Notes under the pieces: generated by a model
Told to the model about the DNA's origin: nothing
Seen by the model: the letters and a program-made list of their open reading frames with translations, nothing else
The model's database searches: none
Assembly: GCA_964529745.1 (NCBI GenBank)
Contig: CAZGZR010000091.1
Coordinates: 1 to 10,396, forward strand
From: RBG-16-57-9 sp964529745
Lineage (GTDB): Archaea; Thermoproteota; Bathyarchaeia; TCS64
Direction of reading: 5' to 3'
DNA length: 10,396 nucleotides
Program-made: the position numbers and the translations under genes
Shown here: one piece after another, positions 6,174-10,396 of the stretch
Layout: every line of letters starts with the position of its first letter
Position numbering within the stretch: the stretch's first letter is position 1

Positions 6174-6228
6174 TGATGATCAGTTTCTGATCAGGTTTTT
6201 GCGGATCATATATTGGCGCTGATCACCC
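6174..6228. promoter_or_regulatory. TGATCA cluster around a TATA-like box
   Basis: TGATCA occurs at 6177-6182, 6188-6193 and 6220-6225. The first lies in CTGAT-G-ATCAG and the second in the palindrome CTGATCAG. CATATATTG (about 6207-6215) is a good TATA match, predicting a transcription start near 6236 for the small gene at 6251. The sites therefore flank the TATA box on both sides, which suits a regulator-controlled promoter. Confidence 0.45.
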
Positions 6229-6250
6229 CTTATCGAATATCAGAAAAGGC

Positions 6251-6442
6251 ATGCAGAGAGAAAAGGACACCACAAGCCCACCCTGGAGACAGGGGCTGGT
6301 CGCCGATCTGGTCATCCACCTCGTGCTCGAGGTAACCGTCGTCAGCGGCATCGACCGCCTGCTGAGTAACACGGCGGCCAGCCTCGTCATCGGCATACTC
6401 CTCGTGGAAGGCGCCCAACATCTACTGAATAGCAGGGAATAG
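6251..6442 (+). CDS. Small hydrophobic protein of unknown function
   Basis: The protein has 63 residues. A charged N-terminus (MQREKDTTSPPWRQG) leads into one long or two short hydrophobic helices (LVADLVIHLVLEVTVVSG and ASLVIGILLVEGAQ) joined by IDRLLSNT. This suggests a small membrane protein with a hairpin or a single span. Codon use is like the neighbouring genes (CTG/CTC, GTC, ATC, GAC dominate), which supports real coding. A promoter with a TATA box and repeated TGATCA motifs lies just upstream, and AAAAGG precedes the ATG. It converges with the flavodoxin gene, ending 12 bases before that gene's stop. I do not recognise a family. The chief alternative is an unused open frame, but the promoter and codon use argue against that. 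Confidence 0.65.
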   Translation: MQREKDTTSPPWRQGLVADLVIHLVLEVTVVSGIDRLLSNTAASLVIGILLVEGAQHLLNSRE

Positions 6443-6454
6443 GTAAATCCCGTC

Positions 6455-6949
6455 TCAACTTCGCTTGAGCTCTTCCCTGCATAGCCTGACAAATCCGCTG
6501 GTCCTGCCGAGGAGGACACTCCTCGCCTCGTCGTCGAACCCCTCGAACGCCCCCTGTTTGAGCCAGTCGAGGCCGAGGGCGCCCACCACCTTAATCCCCC
6601 GTTCCCTCAGCGTCTCCTCCAGATCGGTCAGGGTGGTCCCGATCTTGTTTTCGTAGGTGCAGAACAGCGCCGCCGCCTCGGCGTCCACGTCCCTCGCGAA
6701 CCGCCTGATCATGGACTTGGGCTTCTGGAACCCCGTGGGGGTCCCGACGACGACCAGCCTGCAGGCGGAGGCCCCGCACAGCGCGGCGGCGTAGAGCGCC
6801 TTCTCCCTGTCCCTTTCCTCCCTGGTTCCCCGGCCCTTCTTCTCCATCAGGTTCACGGGGAGGGCCTCGCAGCCCAGCTCCTCAGCTATGTGCTCGGCGA
6901 CGGCCTTCGTGTTACCCGATTTAGAGTAGTAGACGACGATAGACGCCAT
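6455..6949 (-). CDS. Flavodoxin family protein
   Basis: This 164-residue, FMN-binding, flavodoxin-like fold protein is probably a low-potential electron carrier or small NAD(P)H-dependent reductase. The phosphate-binding loop follows the first strand: ASIVVYYSKSGNTKAVAEHI, with the loop SKSGNT at residues 9-14. The next core strand and FMN-contact loop read RLVVVGTPTGFQKPKSMIRRF, and AAALFCTYENKIGTTLTDLEE matches the third conserved region. It is slightly longer than a bare flavodoxin, with a C-terminal helical end. It starts at ATG 6949 with a TATA-like box centred 25-27 bases upstream, so its mRNA is probably leaderless. It is a single gene with no obvious redox partner beside it, although the SQR-like protein lies in the same window. 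Confidence 0.88.
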   Translation of the reverse strand: MASIVVYYSKSGNTKAVAEHIAEELGCEALPVNLMEKKGRGTREERDREKALYAAALCGASACRLVVVGTPTGFQKPKSMIRRFARDVDAEAAALFCTYENKIGTTLTDLEETLRERGIKVVGALGLDWLKQGAFEGFDDEARSVLLGRTSGFVRLCREELKRS

Positions 6950-6970
6950 GCCTATTGATAGCCGTCACGG

Positions 6971-6978
6971 GATTTATC
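6971..6978 (-). promoter_or_regulatory. TATA-like box of the flavodoxin gene
   Basis: The minus strand reads GATAAATC, centred about 25 bases before the ATG at 6949. Transcription would begin at or next to the A of the ATG, a leaderless arrangement common in archaea. Confidence 0.55.
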
Positions 6979-7048
6979 GCTGCTGCATTGCTGAAGACTT
7001 GACTGAGTTAATGTGCCTAATATTCAAGCACGGCTCATTAAGAGTTCT

Positions 7049-7588
7049 TCATACGCTCCTGATGGCCTCAAGCAGAGCTAGAACCCCGGCTTTCTCGGCC
7101 CTCTCCTCCAGATATCGCCAATCCAGCTCGACGTCGTCCCTCTCAAGGACGCTCTTCACGTCCTGCTCATCGACCACCCCGCGGTCCGGCCTAGCCAGCT
7201 TCGATACTATGAAATCCTCGGGGGATACCACCCAAACTTCAACCCCGCCCATGCTGAATCTTCGCCGCTTCTCCAGGGTGTCTCGATCCCACTCGACCCC
7301 GTCGGGTCTGGTCCATACCTCGCCCTCGTAGCCCGTGACCCTGTCGTGGAAGAGGCAGACGGGGTTTTCGTAGGAGCCGAGGTAGACCGAGTAGCCCTGT
7401 TTCTCCGCTTCACCGCAGAAGGCTTGGAAAGTTTCCTCGTTCGGTGTGGCCACCGCGACGTCGATGTCTAGGGTCACCCTCACCCTCCCATAGTGAGGCA
7501 GGGCGTAACCGCCGATGATCATGTAGTCCATCTCCCTCTCGTCGAGGAGGGACACTATCCTTCTAAGCGTCTCCTCTAGCCCTGACAA
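7049..7588 (-). CDS. Nucleotidyltransferase-like protein (AbiEii/DUF6036-like)
   Basis: This 179-residue protein belongs to the DNA polymerase beta-type nucleotidyltransferase superfamily. The motif GGYALPHYGRVRVTLDIDV (residues 26-44) carries the Gly-Gly turn, the conserved Arg and the metal-binding Asp41 and Asp43. The segment VWVVSPEDFIVSKLARPDRG, followed by DEQDVKSVL, is typical of the AbiEii-like and DUF6036 groups. A TTG start at 7588 lies 26 bases inside the end of the regulator gene, with GGAG about ten bases before it. The next in-frame ATG (Met20) would leave almost nothing before the fold. It is shorter than classical AbiEii toxins. Regulator first, transferase second is the order of AbiE-type toxin-antitoxin operons. 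A toxin role is inference; a housekeeping RNA- or protein-modifying activity is possible. Confidence 0.82.
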   Translation of the reverse strand: MSGLEETLRRIVSLLDEREMDYMIIGGYALPHYGRVRVTLDIDVAVATPNEETFQAFCGEAEKQGYSVYLGSYENPVCLFHDRVTGYEGEVWTRPDGVEWDRDTLEKRRRFSMGGVEVWVVSPEDFIVSKLARPDRGVVDEQDVKSVLERDDVELDWRYLEERAEKAGVLALLEAIRSV

Positions 7589-7964
7589 GGTTGTTCAGCT
7601 CCAGGAAGGCCGCGTAGGGGTCTTTGCCCCGCTCCACGAGCCTGTTGACGTACTCGGCGTCCCTCTTGGCCTTCATGAGATCGTTCCTGTTGCCCCTCAG
7701 GGGCTTGAGCATGAGCCTGTTGTAGGTCTCTAGGTAGTCTTCGCCCAGCCCAGTGGCCGTGATGATCTGCCTCGGCCTCCCCCTTCCACCCGTCTCTTCC
7801 GGCTCTACGTCCACGAGGCCCGCGGCGTTCATCGTCTTGATGGTGGAGACCACGGTCTGGGTTCGTCTTCTTATGGTCTTTGAGAGCTCTCTGACGCCGG
7901 AGGGGTGTTCCTTCACCGTGTTAAGTATCTGCATCTCGACCTCAATGGACAATTTATTTCCCAT
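7563..7964 (-). CDS. Winged-helix transcriptional regulator paired with the nucleotidyltransferase
   Basis: This DNA-binding protein is 133 residues from the ATG at 7964. Residues about 8-52 make a winged helix (ILNTVKEHPSGVRELSKTI, then TQTVVSTIKTMNAAGLVDVE). A basic wing follows (TGGRGRPRQIITATGLGEDYLE), then a long C-terminal helix region. A longer frame reaches ATG 8003, but that ATG lies inside the best TATA box (TTTATATG at 8001-8008). Transcription should begin near 7979, so the ATG at 7964, with a 15-base leader, is the likelier start. The gene overlaps the nucleotidyltransferase by 26 bases and the two are surely co-transcribed. Such a regulator commonly represses its own operon. It could act as an antitoxin in an AbiE-like pair, which is inference. 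Confidence 0.8.
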   Translation of the reverse strand: MGNKLSIEVEMQILNTVKEHPSGVRELSKTIRRRTQTVVSTIKTMNAAGLVDVEPEETGGRGRPRQIITATGLGEDYLETYNRLMLKPLRGNRNDLMKAKRDAEYVNRLVERGKDPYAAFLELNNLVRARGDA

Positions 7965-8000
7965 CCGGAAACATATTTGTTGTATTGAGACTCGGCGAGC

Positions 8001-8008
8001 CATATAAA
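8001..8008 (-). promoter_or_regulatory. TATA-like box of the regulator/nucleotidyltransferase operon
   Basis: The minus strand reads TTTATATG. It overlaps the ATG at 8003, so that ATG cannot be on a transcript starting 25 bases downstream. This supports initiation at 7964. Confidence 0.5.
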
Positions 8009-8040
8009 CATTATCCTTGAACCATCCTCCGAAGTGTAGG

Positions 8041-8060
8041 CAGGAAAAAGGGGGGGGGGT
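8041..8060 (-). terminator. C10-T5 tract after the U32-like gene
   Basis: On the minus strand a run of ten C followed by five T begins a few bases after the TAA at 8065-8063. T runs act as archaeal terminators. The ten-base homopolymer (G on the plus strand, 8050-8059) is also a place where reads miscount. Confidence 0.45.
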
Positions 8061-8062
8061 TG

Positions 8063-8998
8063 TTATGGCTCAGGTATCGCCAGGTCCTTGGCGCCCTGCT
8101 CCGAGAGCCTTCCCTCCGGGTAGTGACTCTCCACTAGGCCCCTGATGATCTCGGCGTACTTCACCTTCTCCCTGGCCAGGAACGCGAGCTTACCCGGGTC
8201 CACCCACGGCTTGTACGCCTCCCCCGACGAGACCTCCGGCTCCAGCTTGTAGTAGCAGGGGCTCGCTATCCTGGTGATCTCGGGGGTCTCCCAGAACCTG
8301 TTCCCGCCGCCGAAGGACTCGAAGTAGTAGACGTAGATGTCCATGGGTATCTCGGTCACCTGCCTGATGGAGGCCAGCATGGGCAGCGTGAGGTCTCCCA
8401 CGGGGTTGAAGGTGTCCGCGCCGATGAGCTCCATGACCTTTGCGCCGCCGGGGTTGGCGTGGCCGGTCCACACCGAGACCTTGACCTTGATGTCCTGGGG
8501 CAGCTCCCCGGCCTTCTTGAGCTGGGTGATTATCCACATGAGGCCCTCGTCGGTGACCATGAAGCCCCGTATGCCCAGGTCGTAGCACCTCATGACGTCG
8601 GAGAGGAAGTAGTTGATCTGGTCGCAGCCCCTGTGCCTGAAGCCGCACCGTCTCCCCTCCTCGGTGGCGACGCCCCTCCCGTTGTCCCAGGCGGGCCTAG
8701 GGCCGGGGACGGCGGTCACCTCCATCTCGTCGGCGGCGGCCAGCTCCGCGAACTTCCTTATCTCCTGGTCGTCGAGCAGGGTGGAGCCCATGCACATGCT
8801 CACGAGCTTGTGCACCGGCACGTCCCGCTTCTTCCTCTCATCGATGAGGGCCTCGAGGACCTCGGGCCTCTCGACGCCGGATATCTCTATCCTGTAGTCG
8901 CAGCCGTCCAGGAACTTTTTATCTGAGGTCGGGAGGCTGTACAGGTCCCTACCCGGGATTCCTATCTTCTCCAGCGCCCTCCTCATATCTTCACTCAA
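8063..8998 (-). CDS. TIM-barrel protein resembling peptidase U32, function unassigned
   Basis: This is a soluble 311-residue protein with alternating strands and helices. Strand-like segments include YRIEISG, EMEVTAVPGP, GIRGFMVTDEG, KVKVSVWTGHA, GADTFNPVGDLT and MDIYVYYFESF. That succession resembles a TIM barrel like those of the U32 (collagenase-like) family. The U32 signature, with its Cys-x4-Gly-x-Cys pattern, is not present. Cysteines are at 33, 69, 118, 125, 138 and 248; Cys118 and Cys125 in RRCGFRHRGCDQ could bind a metal or cluster. The start is TTG at 8998, with AGGTGA (9005-9010) at good spacing and a TATA-like box at 9031-9040; ATG at 8986 is less well placed. It stands alone. The gene is certain, but its activity is not; an aldolase- or lyase-like enzyme is equally possible. 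Confidence 0.8.
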   Translation of the reverse strand: MSEDMRRALEKIGIPGRDLYSLPTSDKKFLDGCDYRIEISGVERPEVLEALIDERKKRDVPVHKLVSMCMGSTLLDDQEIRKFAELAAADEMEVTAVPGPRPAWDNGRGVATEEGRRCGFRHRGCDQINYFLSDVMRCYDLGIRGFMVTDEGLMWIITQLKKAGELPQDIKVKVSVWTGHANPGGAKVMELIGADTFNPVGDLTLPMLASIRQVTEIPMDIYVYYFESFGGGNRFWETPEITRIASPCYYKLEPEVSSGEAYKPWVDPGKLAFLAREKVKYAEIIRGLVESHYPEGRLSEQGAKDLAIPEP

Positions 8999-9004
8999 CG
9001 TGTT

Positions 9005-9041
9005 TCACCTAGAAAATACAGGTCTTAGAGACTTTATATTA
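9005..9041 (-). promoter_or_regulatory. TATA-like box and ribosome site of the U32-like gene
   Basis: The minus strand has AATATAAAGT at 9031-9040 and AGGTGA at 9005-9010, the latter six bases before the TTG at 8998. Together they support that rare start codon. Confidence 0.5.
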
Positions 9042-9066
9042 CCTTTACATTTTTCCGAGGTTGAAG

Positions 9067-9093
9067 GGTAGCCGGGAGTAAACCTTAGCTACC
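9067..9093. repeat. Short inverted repeat between divergent genes
   Basis: GGTAGC (9067-9072) and GCTACC (9088-9093) form a six-base stem with a 15-base loop in the gap between the divergent U32-like and surface-protein genes. It may be an operator, or chance. Confidence 0.25.
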
Positions 9094-9140
9094 GAACCGT
9101 ACCATCAATTTACTGATCTAGTTTTACAGAGAATAACAGC

Positions 9141-9147
9141 TTAATAA
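9141..9147 (+). promoter_or_regulatory. TATA-like box of the surface-protein operon
   Basis: TTAATAA is centred about 25 bases before the ATG at 9169, so transcription should begin at or beside the start codon and give a leaderless message. Confidence 0.5.
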
Positions 9148-9168
9148 CCATCCACCGTTCTGGACTCC

Positions 9169-9447
9169 ATGAAAAACAAGGTTTTACTGGCAGCCATAGC
9201 GCTAATCGCCGTCATAGCGGCGGGAAGAATGTTGACGGCGCCTAGGCAGCAGGCCGAGACGCCCGCGGCTGAGGAGCCCGAGGTAGAGGTGGGCGCCGAG
9301 GAATACGATGAGATCAACGCCGAGATCATGGAGCTCATAGCCGATCTGGAGCAGGGGGCCTTCAACGCCACCCAGCCGGGCGACGAGCTGTCCATCGAGC
9401 TCTTCGAGCTCGAACCCGAGAACGAGGGACTGGGGGACATCTACTGA
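9169..9447 (+). CDS. Small acidic protein with N-terminal membrane anchor
   Basis: The protein has 92 residues. MKNKVLLAAIALIAVIAAG is a basic-then-hydrophobic segment (residues 1-19) acting as signal or membrane anchor. A Pro/Ala/Glu-rich linker (APRQQAETPAAEEPEVEVG) follows. The rest is strongly acidic and partly helical (YDEINAEIMELIADLEQ). A single Asn-Ala-Thr could be an N-glycosylation site if exposed outside, as expected. No cysteine is present, so it is not a lipoprotein of the usual kind. Its TGA shares one base with the ATG of the next gene, so the two are translated from one message and probably work at the same site. I recognise no family. Acidic, glycosylatable ectodomains suit a surface or ion-binding role, but that is a guess. 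Confidence 0.82.
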   Translation: MKNKVLLAAIALIAVIAAGRMLTAPRQQAETPAAEEPEVEVGAEEYDEINAEIMELIADLEQGAFNATQPGDELSIELFELEPENEGLGDIY

Positions 9448-10396
9448 TGAGGAAGGTTGCGGCACTTCTGTTGGTGGCGTCCCTGCTGGCCCCGGGGATG
9501 GCGGCGGCCCTAGACTACCCGGTCCTGGACAACCAGGTCGAGACGCGGAGGAGGCACCTCACCTGGCTCCTGGCCCTGCAGGAGACCACCATGGAGGCTG
9601 TCCGTGACTACATCGACGAGATCAGCGACGGGGAGGGGTCTGCCCGCCTAGATGCCATCCTAGACGAGTACAGGGAGGCTGTCGCCGACATCGAGTCCTA
9701 CGACACCCACGTCGGCCTCAACAACTACATACGGAGCCTCAGGGACGTCACGACGAGCTTCAGGGAGGAGACCCGGGAACGCATGAGCGAGTACGACGGC
9801 AGAGCCATCGTGCTCCTCGTGAGGATAGCCGAGAGGATCGACGACGACTCTGGGCGGCTCGAGGGGCTCAGGGACGAGTACTGGCAGTCTAGGAATAGGA
9901 ATACGTTGGCCAACTTCGACATACGCGTGGAGCGCGCCCAGCAGGTGCTCGACCTGCTGGAGGAGAGAGGCTACGACGTCTCGGGGGCCCAGGTTAAGCT
10001 GGACGAGATAGCGGCCCTCAGGGACGAGCTGGAGGCGGCTCTCGCCGACCAGGACAACGCCGAGATTCTCCGCGTCTCGCTGGAGGCGCTGGAGCTGTCG
10101 AGGCAGCTGGCGGACCACGTGAGAGACCTGCAGGTGCAGGTCCCGGCCGAGAGGGTGCTTCAGCACTGGGTGAACGTCGGGGAGCGGGTGCTCGACCGCA
10201 CGGGCACCATCATAGACGAGTTGGGCCGCTTGGGGCTCGACACCGGCGAGCTTGAGAGGATACACGGGGAGGCCGAGGGCCGCCTCGCCTTGGCTGAGGA
10301 AAGGCTTGCTGAGGAGGACTACGAGGCGGCGGCCGACGCACTGCGCGACCTCAAGGACAGCCTCATGGAGCTGAGGGACGCCTACCTGGACCTGGT
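9447..10396 (+). CDS. Secreted helix-rich protein (partial, continues beyond the window)
   Basis: From the ATG at 9447 the frame is open for 316 codons to the window end. MRKVAALLLVASLLAPGMAAA is a clear cleavable signal peptide, with a likely cut after the AAA near residue 21. The rest is almost all charged helix: Glu, Asp, Arg and Leu dominate, with heptad-like Leu spacing (LDEIAALRDELEAAL, LALAEERLAEEDYEAAADAL), and Pro is rare after residue 25. One Pro lies in QVQVPAERVLQHW. This predicts an elongated coiled coil or stacked helical bundle outside the membrane. There is no cysteine in the visible part. It directly follows the small acidic anchored protein with a one-base overlap. Possible roles are S-layer attachment, a spacer or an adhesin. 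A C-terminal anchor or sorting signal would lie beyond the window. Confidence 0.85.
   Translation, partial: MRKVAALLLVASLLAPGMAAALDYPVLDNQVETRRRHLTWLLALQETTMEAVRDYIDEISDGEGSARLDAILDEYREAVADIESYDTHVGLNNYIRSLRDVTTSFREETRERMSEYDGRAIVLLVRIAERIDDDSGRLEGLRDEYWQSRNRNTLANFDIRVERAQQVLDLLEERGYDVSGAQVKLDEIAALRDELEAALADQDNAEILRVSLEALELSRQLADHVRDLQVQVPAERVLQHWVNVGERVLDRTGTIIDELGRLGLDTGELERIHGEAEGRLALAEERLAEEDYEAAADALRDLKDSLMELRDAYLDL

Noticed and set aside
6174..6222. C/D box-like small RNA: TGATGA at 6174-6179 with CTGA at 6187-6190 and 6219-6222
   Set aside because: Only seven bases separate the C box from the first CTGA, too few for a guide. There is no proper C' box or terminal stem, and the boxes are explained by the TGATCA repeats.
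6223..6519. Minus-strand open frame of 98 codons covering the gap between the small gene and the flavodoxin
   Set aside because: It overlaps both the small plus-strand gene and the end of the flavodoxin, has a Ser-rich composition, and lacks a promoter.
8459..8926. Plus-strand open frame of 155 codons opposite the U32-like gene
   Set aside because: It is antisense to a well-supported gene and has a composition typical of a shadow frame (His/Pro/Gly/Val-rich), with no promoter.

Overview
The window is archaeal. It carries the archaeal translation factor aIF1A, an Lrp/AsnC regulator, TATA-like boxes about 25 bases before several starts, apparently leaderless or short-leader genes, frequent TTG and GTG starts, GC-rich coding sequence with many AGG (Arg) and ATA (Ile) codons, and AT-rich gaps between genes. 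I cannot name the phylum from the sequence. The membrane oxidoreductase plus DUF1641 pair would fit a thermophilic or sulfur-linked lineage, but that is inference.

Layout. Bases 1-72 hold the start of a membrane or secreted protein on the minus strand. Bases 107-352 are a GC-rich non-genic stretch that may be the worn 3' end of an IS200/IS605-type element; it stops abruptly at AT-rich DNA containing repeated ATTCCTA boxes. Next come aIF1A (554-868, +), an Lrp/AsnC regulator (1002-1454, -) and, divergent from it, a two-gene operon of an SQR-like FAD oxidoreductase and a DUF1641 protein (1588-3153). A perfect 19-base palindrome lies on the predicted transcription start of that operon. An ABC-2 exporter follows (ATPase 3254-4216, permease 4213-4941, coupled by a 4-base overlap), then a DUF4349 membrane-anchored coiled-coil protein (5072-6097) ending in a hairpin with a GCAA tetraloop.

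The middle holds a small hydrophobic protein (6251-6442, +) behind a cluster of TGATCA motifs, a convergent flavodoxin (6455-6949, -), and a minus-strand pair of winged-helix regulator plus nucleotidyltransferase (7563-7964 and 7049-7588) arranged like AbiE-type toxin-antitoxin modules. A TIM-barrel protein distantly like peptidase U32 follows (8063-8998, -).

The right end holds a second two-gene operon: a small acidic anchored protein (9169-9447) and a signal-peptide-bearing, helix-rich protein (9447 to the window edge), both probably outside the membrane.

The coherent functional units are the oxidoreductase/DUF1641 pair with its neighbouring regulator, the ABC-2 exporter, the regulator/nucleotidyltransferase pair, and the surface-protein pair. 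No CRISPR array, rRNA or tRNA was seen. The most worthwhile leads are the regulator/nucleotidyltransferase pair, the surface-protein pair, and the palindrome on the oxidoreductase promoter.
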